This document shows positions 48,754 to 56,925 of a DNA stretch of 64,000 bases, one piece after another (position 1 is the stretch's first letter; the number at the start of each line of letters is the position of its first letter). The stretch is from Caldovatus sediminis. Its GTDB lineage: Bacteria > Pseudomonadota > Alphaproteobacteria > Acetobacterales > Acetobacteraceae. A model generated the notes under the pieces. It was given only the letters and a program-made list of their open reading frames with translations. It did not search any database and had not been told where the DNA came from. Both the position numbers and the translations under genes were made by a program. The DNA is taken from NCBI RefSeq assembly GCF_014644455.1, contig NZ_BMKS01000005.1, positions 1-64,000 of the forward strand, read 5' to 3'.

Positions 48754-49255
48754 GCCGGCACTCTGCCATGGTCCGGCGCCCCTGCGAAATCCGCCGCCGC
48801 CTTCACGCGACCGCGCCGCCGTGCCGCGCGGCGGCCTCGCGCTCGCCGGCCGCGAGGTGCGGCTGCCCGAACCGTTCCGCCTGCCGTCCCTGGCCGACCG
48901 CTGTTCTGGATGATCGACGCCTTCCGCGCCGGCCTCACCGGCCACGCGGGGCGCGCCGGGGCTCGGCCTGGCGGCCCTGGCGTTGCTCGATGCGGCGCTG
49001 TGGTGGGGCGCGCTGGTCCTGCTGCGCCGCGGCTGGCGGCTGCGGAGCTGAACGCGGCCCGGCCAGCCGCGACCGGCCGGGTTGATCGCCGCCCGCGTCC
49101 CGCCGGACGGACGCCGCGGGCCGCGCGTGGCACGGACTGCCCTGCGATCCGGGACCTGTCGAAACCTTGCGTCCCGAGGGGGCGTTTCTGGCGCGTGCCT
49201 CCGGCCGCCGCTGCGGCCGAGGTTGATGCGACGGAAAGAACAGGCAGAAGGCGTG
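48754..49255. other. Intergenic region with a possible membrane-helix fragment
   Basis: No intact gene is supported in these 502 bases. At 48958-49051 one plus-strand frame reads a membrane-helix-like segment (LGLAALALLDAALWWGALVL) and then a basic tail and stop. That frame has no start after its previous stop, whereas MIDAFRAGLTG begins in the next frame at 48910. This could be a frameshifted remnant of a small membrane protein. The right half is promoter space for the PRC-barrel gene. Confidence 0.35.
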
Positions 49256-49867
49256 ATGCTCATGCTTACCCGCAAGACGCTGCTCGGCATGACGGCCGCG
49301 GCCGGATTCGCCGCCGTGCCGGCGCTCGCCCTCGGGCAGACGACGACCGGCGGCAGCTCGGCGCAGCCGCAGACCACCCAGACCATGCCGCAGCAGGGCC
49401 CGCTCTCCGGGGCGCCCGGCGCCGCCACCACGGCCCCGACCGCCGCGCCGACGGCGCAAGGCCTCGCGGTGGACCGCGCGCAGCTCCGCGAAGGCCGGCG
49501 GGCGAGCAAGGTGATCGGCTCGACCGTCTACGGCGGCAGCGGCAACGACAGCATCGGCTCGGTCGACGACCTGATCATCCCGCGCGGCGGCGGGAATCCG
49601 GTGGCCGTGCTCTCGGTCGGCGGCTTCCTCGGCATCGGCGCCAAGCTCGTCGCCGTGCCCTACGAGCGGCTCCAGTTCGACGCGGAGCGCGAGCGCTGGG
49701 TGCTGCCCGGCGCGACGCGGGAGTCGCTGGAGGCGCTGCCTATCTTCGCCTACGACACCGATCGGGCCACCGGCACCGCCACCGGCGCCGACCGCCCGGC
49801 GGCGCGTCCCGACGCCATGGGCGGCGGCATCGCCCCGGCGAGCCCGCCGCCGGCGCGCACCCAGTAA
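49256..49867 (+). CDS. Exported PRC-barrel domain protein
   Basis: The 203-residue protein has a signal peptide (LTRKTLLGMTAAAGFAAVPA ending ALALGQ), a Gln/Thr/Ala-rich linker and a PRC-barrel domain (KVIGSTVYGG, SIGSVDDLIIPRGG, VLSVGGFLGIGAKLVAVPYE). PRC-barrel proteins of this type are common periplasmic proteins in this group; the function is unclear. A second in-frame ATG lies at 49262. AGAAGG precedes the start. Confidence 0.85.
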   Translation: MLMLTRKTLLGMTAAAGFAAVPALALGQTTTGGSSAQPQTTQTMPQQGPLSGAPGAATTAPTAAPTAQGLAVDRAQLREGRRASKVIGSTVYGGSGNDSIGSVDDLIIPRGGGNPVAVLSVGGFLGIGAKLVAVPYERLQFDAERERWVLPGATRESLEALPIFAYDTDRATGTATGADRPAARPDAMGGGIAPASPPPARTQ

Positions 49868-50085
49868 CCGCGCGCCGGCGGGGCGACGGCCGGGCCTCTC
49901 CCCGGGGCCCGGCCGGAGCGCCGATCCCGCCGCCACCGCCGGAACTCCGGCGTTCCTCCTTCGGCGGGTGCCGCTCCCCCTGGTCCAGGCGCGACGCGCC
50001 GCGAGGCGCGCACCGGGCGCGATCGCGAGGGCCGCTTCCCGCGAAGCGGGCCGCGGCTACACTCGGCGCCGAGAGGGGGCGGAGC

Positions 50086-50850
50086 ATGCGCATCGCGGTG
50101 ATCGCCGACATCCACGGCAACCTGCCCGCGCTCGAGGCGGCGCTCGACGACATCGCCGCGCGCGGCGTCGCGATGGTGCTGAACCTCGGCGACTGCGCCT
50201 CCGGCCTGCTGTGGCCGCGCGAGACCGCGGCGCTGCTGATGGCGCGCGGGATCCCGACGGTGCGCGGCAACCACGACCGCTGGGTGGCGGAGCAGGAGCC
50301 CGCGGCGATGGGGCGGCAGGACGCCTTCGCCCATGGCGAGCTCACCCCCGACCAGCGCGCCTGGCTCGGCGGGCTGCCGACGCGGCTCCTGCCCGCGCCG
50401 GGCGTGCTCGCCTGCCACGGCACGCCGGGGAGCGACACGGCGAACCTGCTCGAGGAGCCGGCGGACGGCCACCTGCGTCCCGCCGCGCCGGAGGTGGTGC
50501 GCGCGCGGCTCGGCGCCGATGGCCTCGCCGCGCGCGTCGTGCTCTGCGGCCACAGCCACCAGGCGAGCGTCGTGCACCTGCCGGACGGCGGGCCGATGGT
50601 CGTGAACCCCGGCAGTCTCGGCTGCCCCGCCTTCCGCGTGACGCGCCCGCCGCACCCCCACCGCTCCGAGGCGCGCTCGCCGCATGCGCGCTACGCGATC
50701 CTGCACCTGCCGGAGGACGGCGGCGCGCCGGGCGCCGACCTGATCGCGCTGCGCTACGACTGGGAGGCGGCGGGCCGCCGCGCCGAATCGCTCGGCAGCC
50801 GCGCCTGGGCCTACGCGCTGCGCACCGGCTTCATCCCGGACGGGGTCTGA
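50086..50850 (+). CDS. Metallophosphoesterase (YfcE/MJ0936-like)
   Basis: The 254-residue protein has all calcineurin-fold motifs: ADIHGNLPALEAAL at the N-terminus, LGDCASG, VRGNHDRW, and the GHSHQ loop followed by VNPGSLGCP. It should hydrolyse phosphodiesters or phosphomonoesters with two metal ions. The substrate is unknown. GAGAGGGGGCGG upstream serves as ribosome site. Confidence 0.92.
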   Translation: MRIAVIADIHGNLPALEAALDDIAARGVAMVLNLGDCASGLLWPRETAALLMARGIPTVRGNHDRWVAEQEPAAMGRQDAFAHGELTPDQRAWLGGLPTRLLPAPGVLACHGTPGSDTANLLEEPADGHLRPAAPEVVRARLGADGLAARVVLCGHSHQASVVHLPDGGPMVVNPGSLGCPAFRVTRPPHPHRSEARSPHARYAILHLPEDGGAPGADLIALRYDWEAAGRRAESLGSRAWAYALRTGFIPDGV

Positions 50851-50854
50851 CGCG

Positions 50855-51178
50855 TCAGACCTGCCGGTCGGGGATGCGCACCACCAGCCCGTCCATCTCC
50901 TCGGTGACGGTGAGCTGGCAGGAGAGGCGGCTGTTGGGCAGCCGCTCCGCGGCGGTGCCGAAGAGCATCTCGTCCTCCGCCTGCTCGGGCGGCGGCAGGC
51001 GGTCGGCCCAGTCCTCGTCCACATAGACGTGGCAGGTGGCGCAGGAGCAGCAGCCGCCGCACTCGGCGACGATGCCGCGCACGCCGTTCTGCGTCGCGCC
51101 GAGCATGAGCGTGGTGCCGACCGGGAGGTCGAGCGTGCGCTCGGCGCCGTCGGGCTGGATGAAGGTGATGCGCGGCAT
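50855..51178 (-). CDS. 2Fe-2S ferredoxin (adrenodoxin type)
   Basis: The 107-residue protein has the cluster motif C-x5-C-x2-C in AECGGCCSCATCHVYV and a fourth cysteine in LSCQL. It ends MDGLVVRIPDRQV, typical of ISC/adrenodoxin-like ferredoxins that serve oxygenases and P450s. It is 77 bp downstream of the zinc alcohol dehydrogenase gene on the same strand; its redox partner is not obvious, and no reductase is nearby. Confidence 0.94.
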   Translation of the reverse strand: MPRITFIQPDGAERTLDLPVGTTLMLGATQNGVRGIVAECGGCCSCATCHVYVDEDWADRLPPPEQAEDEMLFGTAAERLPNSRLSCQLTVTEEMDGLVVRIPDRQV

Positions 51179-51255
51179 GGGCGGCGGCGGGCTCCTCGCT
51201 GAGGCTGGTGCGAAGCCGGGGTCGGCGGCGGCGCGGGGCGACGGCGGGCGCGGCC

Positions 51256-52425
51256 TCAGGCCTCCAGCAGTTCCGGCCAGGGCACGATGGTGGACTTCAC
51301 CGTGCGCATCGCCATCGCGTCCGCCACGGCGCGCGCCACGCCGTCCCGGTCGAAGGGATAGAGCGCCTGCATCTCGTACCACGGATACCTCTCCCGCGCC
51401 TGGTGGAGCATCTGCACCCCGAGCGCGAGGTCGTTCTCGGTGAAGGCCCAGGAGCCCATGATGGTGATGTCCTTGGCGACGAAGCGGTGCCAGTTGGTCA
51501 TGATCGGCCCGGCGTCGGTGAACTGGCCCATCTCGATGTAGAAGCCGCAGTCGCGCAGCATCTCGATGCCCTCCGGCCCGGCGCTCGGGTGGCCGGTGCA
51601 GTCCATCACCACGTCGGCGCCGAAGCCGCCGCGGGCGCCGCCGATGATCTCGCGCACGCGGGCGATGCGGGCCTCGGGCGTGGCGTACTCCTCGATGTCC
51701 ACCGTCGCCTCGGCGCCGAACCTGCGGGCGAGGGCGAGGCGCGGCGTCTCCGGCGCGCCGACGCAGATGATCCGCCCCGCGCCCATCTCGCGCGCCGCGG
51801 CGATGGCGAGGATGCCGATCGGGCCCGACCCCTGGATCACCACCGTGTCGCCCCACCTGAACCCGCCCATGCGCTGGGCGCGGGCGAAGCCGCGGATGGT
51901 CGAGGTGATCGGCTCGGCGAGCGCGCCGAGGCGCAGCGGCATGTCGTCGGGCAGCCGGTAGATCTTCGTCCCCGGCAGCGCCTCGAGATCCACGTACACG
52001 TATTCCGCGAAGCCGCCCCAGAGGTGCGGCGGACGGTCGAAGCCGAGGTAGCGGCCGTAGTAGACCGGCGTCTGGCAGCGGTTGGAGTGCTCCGGGTAGT
52101 GCTTGCAGTAGTAGCACGCGCCGCAGGGCATGAAGGGCGGGATCATGACCTTCGACCCGACCGCGATCGGCTGGTCCATCCAGTCGGTGGCGAGGTCGGG
52201 GCCCTTCTCGACGACGATGCCCGCCATCTCGTGGCCGAGGGTGAAGGGCCAGGGCAGCGGCTTCGGCCAGTGGCCCTTGAGGATGTGCAGGTCGGTGCCG
52301 CAGACGCCGCAGGCGCCGATCCTGATGAGCGCCGCCTTGCGGCCGACGCGCGGCCAGGGGACCTCGCGGATCACCGGCGCGGCGCCGGGGCCGTCGAAGG
52401 TGGAGACGCGGATGGTGCGGGTCAT
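51256..52425 (-). CDS. Zinc-dependent medium-chain alcohol/polyol dehydrogenase
   Basis: The 389-residue enzyme has catalytic-zinc residues (ACGVCGTDLH; TLGHEMAG), the four-cysteine structural-zinc lobe (CGACYYCKHYPEHSNRC) and the Rossmann loop GSGPIGILA. Length and the two zinc sites are normal for the family. The substrate is unknown; the following ferredoxin gene does not have a known role with such enzymes. It is divergent from the 2OG oxygenase gene. Confidence 0.93.
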   Translation of the reverse strand: MTRTIRVSTFDGPGAAPVIREVPWPRVGRKAALIRIGACGVCGTDLHILKGHWPKPLPWPFTLGHEMAGIVVEKGPDLATDWMDQPIAVGSKVMIPPFMPCGACYYCKHYPEHSNRCQTPVYYGRYLGFDRPPHLWGGFAEYVYVDLEALPGTKIYRLPDDMPLRLGALAEPITSTIRGFARAQRMGGFRWGDTVVIQGSGPIGILAIAAAREMGAGRIICVGAPETPRLALARRFGAEATVDIEEYATPEARIARVREIIGGARGGFGADVVMDCTGHPSAGPEGIEMLRDCGFYIEMGQFTDAGPIMTNWHRFVAKDITIMGSWAFTENDLALGVQMLHQARERYPWYEMQALYPFDRDGVARAVADAMAMRTVKSTIVPWPELLEA

Positions 52426-52601
52426 GGCGGGACTCCTCGCGCGCGGCGCGGCTTCGGGCGGAGGCTAATCACGTCGGCGCGCGGGCGGCAAACCCGGCGT
52501 CCGGCCGGTGCGGCGCGGCTTGCCGCGCCCGCGGCCGAAGGGCAACCTGTGCCGGAGCCGCGGCACCGCCGCGCCGCGCGATGCACGGAGCAGCAGAGAG
52601 C

Positions 52602-53609
52602 ATGACCGCCGTCGGCCCGGAGGGCCGCATTCCCGTCCTCGACATCGGCCCCTACCTCGCGGGCGCGCCGGGCGCGCTCGAGCAGCTCGCGCGCCACGTC
52701 GCGCGGAGCTGCGAGGACACCGGCTTCCTCGTCCTCGCCAACCACGGCATCGAGCCGCGGCTGATCGAGGAGTGCTTCGCCGCCGCCCGGCGCTTCTTCG
52801 ACCTCCCTGCGGAGCGCAAGCTGCCGCTGAAGGTCGGCGAGCTGAACATCGGCTACCTGCCGCCGGGCACGCAGACCATCCGCACCTCGCGCATCCACGA
52901 CAACCGCAAGCCGAACCTCAACGAGAGCTTCTACATCGTGCGCGACCGGGCGCCGGACGACCCGGACATCCTCGCCGGCAAGCCCTTCGTCGGGCTGAAC
53001 AAGTGGCCGGACGGGATGCCGGAGTTCCGCGCCGCGACGACGGCGTATTTCGGGGCGATGCAGACCCTCGCCCACCGCATGCTGGCGGTGTTTTCGGCGG
53101 CGCTCGGCATGCCGCCGGACTATCTCTACCGCGATTTCCGCGACCCGACCTGCACGCTGCGGCTGATCCGCTACCAGCCGCAGCCGAGGGACGCCGAGGA
53201 CCAGTTCGGCTTCGCCCCGCACATCGACACCAACCTCACCACCTACCTCGCGCAGTCGGAGGTGCCGGGACTGGAGGTCCGCACGAAGGAAGGCACCTGG
53301 ATCCGCCCGCCGGCGATTCCCGGCACCTTCGTCGTGAACTCGGGCGAGATGCTCGGCCGCTACTCCAACGACCGCTTCGCGCCGACGCCGCACCGCGTGA
53401 TCAACCACAGCGGCCGCTTGCGCCACGCCATCCCGTTCTTCTACGGGCCGGACAACGACGCGGTGATCGAGGTCGTGCCGAGCTGCATCGGGCCGGGCAA
53501 CCCGCCGCGCTACGGGCCGCTGCTCTACGCCGACCACCGCCGCAGGCTGAACGTGACCAACTTCGCCCACCGCCAGGCGGCGGCCGGCGCCCCTCAGGCG
53601 AGCACGTAG
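52602..53609 (+). CDS. Isopenicillin-N-synthase-like 2-oxoglutarate/Fe(II) dioxygenase
   Basis: The 335-residue protein has an N-terminal DIOX_N domain (PVLDIGPYL, GFLVLANHGI) and the iron facial triad H207, D209 (PHIDTNLTT) and H264 (PTPHRVINH). An arginine around 272-274 could bind 2-oxoglutarate. The partner substrate is unknown. ATG 52602 is preferred over 52581 because a GGAG precedes it. It overlaps the convergent Ldh gene by 16 bp. Confidence 0.92.
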   Translation: MTAVGPEGRIPVLDIGPYLAGAPGALEQLARHVARSCEDTGFLVLANHGIEPRLIEECFAAARRFFDLPAERKLPLKVGELNIGYLPPGTQTIRTSRIHDNRKPNLNESFYIVRDRAPDDPDILAGKPFVGLNKWPDGMPEFRAATTAYFGAMQTLAHRMLAVFSAALGMPPDYLYRDFRDPTCTLRLIRYQPQPRDAEDQFGFAPHIDTNLTTYLAQSEVPGLEVRTKEGTWIRPPAIPGTFVVNSGEMLGRYSNDRFAPTPHRVINHSGRLRHAIPFFYGPDNDAVIEVVPSCIGPGNPPRYGPLLYADHRRRLNVTNFAHRQAAAGAPQAST

Positions 53610-54676
53610 GCGGCGCCGGAGCGCTCGCAGATGCCGCGGATCAGCCGGTCGAGGCTGTCCGGGATCGGGATGCCCTCGCGCAGGCGGCGCTCGCGCTCCA
53701 TCTCCTCCGGGTCGCCCGCGACCAGCACCGGCTTCGCCGGGTCGGCGGGCGGCGTGGCGTGCAGGATGTCGATCACCTCGTCGAGGTCGGACTCGAACGC
53801 GCCCTCCTCGCGGAAGGCGCGCTGGTCGAGCGCCAGGAAGAAGTGGCCGATGTTGTCGGGCCGGCCCGGCCGGTGGTCGCGCTCGCGGACCGGCGAGAAG
53901 GAGGCGCCGGTCAGCGTGCCGCCGAGGATGTGCACCATCATCGCGAGCCCGTAGCCCTTGTGGCTGCCGAGCTCCGGCGTGCCGCCGAGCGGCGTCAGCC
54001 CGCCCGGCTTCTCCTTGTAGAGGATCTCCATCCCGCGCTTCGGGTCGGTGACGATGCGGCCGTCGCCCTCCACCACCCAGCCCGGCGGCATGGCGCGGTT
54101 GTTGAGGTCCCAGACCTTGATCTTGCCCGCCGCGGTCGTCGTCGTCGCCATGTCCAGCACGAAGGGGCGGTTGCGCCTCGCGGGCGCCGCGAAGGCGAGC
54201 GGGTTGGTGCCGAGCACCGGCATCGCCGCGCGCGTCGGCACCATGGCGATGCCGCGCGTCGCGCTCGTCACCATGCCGATCACGCCGCGCCGCGCCGCGA
54301 TGCGCGCATAGACCCCCGCCGCGCCGAAGTGGTGCGAGTTGCGCACGCCGACCACGCCGACGCCCGCGGCGAGCGCCTTGTCCACCGCGAGGTTCATCGC
54401 GAAGCTCGAGACCGGGTGGCCGAGCCCCGCGTCGCCGTCCACCAGCGCGGTGCAGGCGTTCTCGCGCACGATCCGCGGCCGCGCGTTCAGGTTCAGCCGC
54501 TTCTCGGCCACGCGCTGCTCGTAGGTCATCAGCATCGAGATGCCGTGCGAGTCCACGCCCATCAGGTCGGTCTCGACCATCGCCTCGGCGGTGGTGGCGG
54601 CGAGGTCCTCCGCCATGCCCCAGGCGCGGAGGATGTTGAGGATCTGCTGGCGCACGCGGTCGGCGCTGACGTTCAT
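53594..54676 (-). CDS. Malate/L-lactate dehydrogenase-family oxidoreductase (Ldh2 type)
   Basis: The 360-residue protein belongs to the Ldh2 NAD(P)-dependent family that reduces 2-oxo acids or cyclic imines. Marks include MGVDSHGISM, GVRNSHHFGAAGVYA with the catalytic histidine, GTNPLAFAAP and LDMATTTTAAGKI. The exact substrate is unknown; ureidoglycolate, sulfolactate, malate and cyclic imino acids all occur in the family. It lies beside a TauD remnant and a TctC-type binding protein. Confidence 0.93.
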   Translation of the reverse strand: MNVSADRVRQQILNILRAWGMAEDLAATTAEAMVETDLMGVDSHGISMLMTYEQRVAEKRLNLNARPRIVRENACTALVDGDAGLGHPVSSFAMNLAVDKALAAGVGVVGVRNSHHFGAAGVYARIAARRGVIGMVTSATRGIAMVPTRAAMPVLGTNPLAFAAPARRNRPFVLDMATTTTAAGKIKVWDLNNRAMPPGWVVEGDGRIVTDPKRGMEILYKEKPGGLTPLGGTPELGSHKGYGLAMMVHILGGTLTGASFSPVRERDHRPGRPDNIGHFFLALDQRAFREEGAFESDLDEVIDILHATPPADPAKPVLVAGDPEEMERERRLREGIPIPDSLDRLIRGICERSGAAYVLA

Positions 54677-54707
54677 GCTGGAACGGCTCCGTCTCGGGTC
54701 TCGTGGT

Positions 54708-54842
54708 TCAGGCGGCGGCCGGCGCGGGGCCGAGCGCCCGCGGCACGAGGGCGAAGGTCGCGTCGTCGAGCGGGCGGGCGAGGTCCGCGCCGCGGACGGT
54801 CGCGCCCGGGATCGCCCCGGTCGGCCCGATTGTCGGCGGCAT
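54708..54842 (-). pseudogene. N-terminal stub of a TauD/TfdA-family dioxygenase
   Basis: A 44-residue frame from ATG 54842 reads IPGATVRGADLARPLDDATF, matching the start of TauD/TfdA 2OG dioxygenases (GAxIxGxDLxxPLDDAxF). It then ends in Ala/Pro residues and a stop. The remaining 230 or so residues with the iron site are missing, and the Ldh gene begins 31 bp beyond its stop. A deletion has probably removed the rest. Expression as a short peptide is possible but unlikely to be functional. Confidence 0.6.
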
Positions 54843-54950
54843 TGGCGCCTCCTTCCCGATCCGGCATTCTTCTAGCGTGACCGGCCGGCCAGCCGCAACG
54901 TGGCCCGCCACCAGAAGAACCCGCCACCATGAAGAACCGGAGGAAACGCG

Positions 54951-55925
54951 ATGAGCATCGCCAGGCGGAGCGTCCTGTCCGCCGCACCCGCCCTGCTGCT
55001 CGGCGCCGCGCGCGGCGCCGCGGCGCAGGACTACCCGACGCGCCCCGTGCGCGTGATCATCGGCTTCGCCGCCGGCGGCGCGACCGACATCATGGCGCGG
55101 CTGCTCTCCAGCCGCCTCAGCGAGCGCCTCGGCGGGCAGCCCTTCGTGGTCGAGAACCGGCCCGGCGCGGGCACGCTGCTCGCGGCCGAGGCGGTCGCGC
55201 GCGCGGCGCCGGACGGCTACACGCTGATGTACGCCTCCTCCTCCACCGTCATCACGCCGCTGATCAACCGCAGCTCGACCCTCAACGTGCCGCGGGACTT
55301 CGCCGCCGTCGCCATCGCCCAGGCCTCGCCGATGATCCTGGTGGCGAACAACGACTTCCCGGCGCGCACCATCCCGGAGATCGTGGCGATGGCGAAGGCG
55401 CAGCCGGGCCGGATCACCATCTCCCACCCCGGCATCGGCGGCATCAACCACCTCTCGCTCGCGATCTTCATGCAGCGCACGGGCACCGAGTTCACCCTGG
55501 TGCCGTTCAACGGCAACCAGCCATCGCTCAACGCCCTGATGCGCGGCGACGTGAACCTCGCCAGCGATTCGCCCTTTGCCACCCGCGGGCTGCTCGAGGC
55601 CAACCGCATCCGCCCGGTCGCGGTGACCACGGCGCGGCGCTCCGCCATCCTGCCCGAGGTGCCGGCCTTCGCCGAGTACCTGCCGGGCTACGACGTGCCC
55701 TTCTGGTCCGGCTTCATCGCCCCGCGCGCCACGCCGCCCGCGATCCTCGACCGGCTCAACCGCGAGGTCGAGGAGATCCTGAAGCTCCCTGACGTGCTGG
55801 AGCGCCTGCGCAGCTTCGGCGCCGAGCCGGTCGGCGGCAGCCGCGAGTCCTTCCAGCGCACGATCGAGGAGGACTGGAGGCGCTGGGGCGAGGTGGTGCG
55901 CCAGCTCGGCCTGCAAGGCGGCTAG
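54951..55925 (+). CDS. Bug/TctC-family tripartite tricarboxylate transporter substrate-binding protein
   Basis: The 324-residue protein has a twin-Arg-like signal (IARRSVLSAAPALLLGAA ending AAAQ) and the family start YPTRPVRVIIGFAAGGATDIM. NRPGAGTLLAAEAVARAAPDGYT, quoted in parts with the APDGYT motif, supports Bug. It captures a carboxylate in the periplasm. No TctAB membrane genes are adjacent, as is usual for Bug proteins. GGAGGAAA sets the ATG. It converges with the quinone reductase gene (4-bp overlap). Confidence 0.95.
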   Translation: MSIARRSVLSAAPALLLGAARGAAAQDYPTRPVRVIIGFAAGGATDIMARLLSSRLSERLGGQPFVVENRPGAGTLLAAEAVARAAPDGYTLMYASSSTVITPLINRSSTLNVPRDFAAVAIAQASPMILVANNDFPARTIPEIVAMAKAQPGRITISHPGIGGINHLSLAIFMQRTGTEFTLVPFNGNQPSLNALMRGDVNLASDSPFATRGLLEANRIRPVAVTTARRSAILPEVPAFAEYLPGYDVPFWSGFIAPRATPPAILDRLNREVEEILKLPDVLERLRSFGAEPVGGSRESFQRTIEEDWRRWGEVVRQLGLQGG

Positions 55926-56917
55926 GGCCGGCCGACCAGCACCACCACCTTGCCCTCCGCCCCCGCTTCCGCGAGCGCGTGCGCCTCCGCCGCGCGCTCC
56001 AGCGGGAAGGCCGCGGCGACGGGGAGGCGCATCCAGCCCTCGGCCACCGCGGCGCGCGTCGCCGCCACCGCCGCCCTGCGCGCCGCGCCGTCGAGCAGCA
56101 TCGCCTGCACGAAGCGCAGCGTCGCGCCCTTGCGCGCGAAGGCGTAGTAGTCGAGCACCGGCGCCGGCTCGCGCGTCGAGGAGTAGGAGGCGATCACGCC
56201 GTGCGGCGCGATCGCCGCCGCGTCCAGCGCCTGGTTGGCGCCGAAATCCACCTCGACGATGCGGTCCACGCCGCGCCCGCCGGTCAGCGCCAGGACCCGC
56301 TCCGCCGCGTCCGGCGCGCGGTAGTCGAGCACCTCCGCCGCGCCGGCCGCGCGCGCGCGGGCCTGCTTCTCCGGCGTGCTGGCGGTGGCGATCACCCGCG
56401 CGCCGGCGCGCGCGGCGAAGCGCACCGCCGCCTGGCCGACCGCGCCGGCGCCGGCGTGGACCAGCACGGTCCGGCCGGCGATCGGGCCATCGGAGAACAG
56501 CGCGAGATGCGCCGTCAGGCAGGGCACGCCGAGGCAGGCGCCCTGCGCGAATTCCACCTCCGCCGGCAGCGGCACGGCCTGCTCCGCCGGCACGGCGCAG
56601 TACTCGGCGCAGGTGCCGCGGCCGCCGCGCGCGCCGAACACCCAGACGCGCTCGCCGATGCGCGCGCGCGGCACCCCTGCGCCGACCGCCTCGATCACGC
56701 CGGCGCCGTCGCCATGCGGGATGTAGCCCGGCTCCTCCGCCGCGTGCCAGCCGCGCACGCCGCGCCAGCCGGCGCGCGCCTTGGTGTCGTGCGGGTTGAT
56801 GCCGGAGGCGGCGACGCGCACCAGCACCTGCCCCGGCCCGGGCTCCGGCCGCGGCAGCTCCACGAGTTCGAGCACCTCCGCCGGCGGTCCGGTGCGGCGC
56901 CAGACGATCGCGCGCAT
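55922..56917 (-). CDS. NADPH:quinone reductase-like medium-chain oxidoreductase
   Basis: The 331-residue protein lacks zinc ligands and has the quinone-reductase pattern: SGINPHDTKAR, HGDGAGVIEAVG, HAGAGAVGQAAVRFA (NADPH loop) and GRGVDRIVEVDFG. It likely reduces quinones or enones. It follows the M20 peptidase gene by 8 bp and ends the prpF-M20-reductase unit. Confidence 0.9.
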   Translation of the reverse strand: MRAIVWRRTGPPAEVLELVELPRPEPGPGQVLVRVAASGINPHDTKARAGWRGVRGWHAAEEPGYIPHGDGAGVIEAVGAGVPRARIGERVWVFGARGGRGTCAEYCAVPAEQAVPLPAEVEFAQGACLGVPCLTAHLALFSDGPIAGRTVLVHAGAGAVGQAAVRFAARAGARVIATASTPEKQARARAAGAAEVLDYRAPDAAERVLALTGGRGVDRIVEVDFGANQALDAAAIAPHGVIASYSSTREPAPVLDYYAFARKGATLRFVQAMLLDGAARRAAVAATRAAVAEGWMRLPVAAAFPLERAAEAHALAEAGAEGKVVVLVGRP

Positions 56918-56925
56918 CGCGCGCC

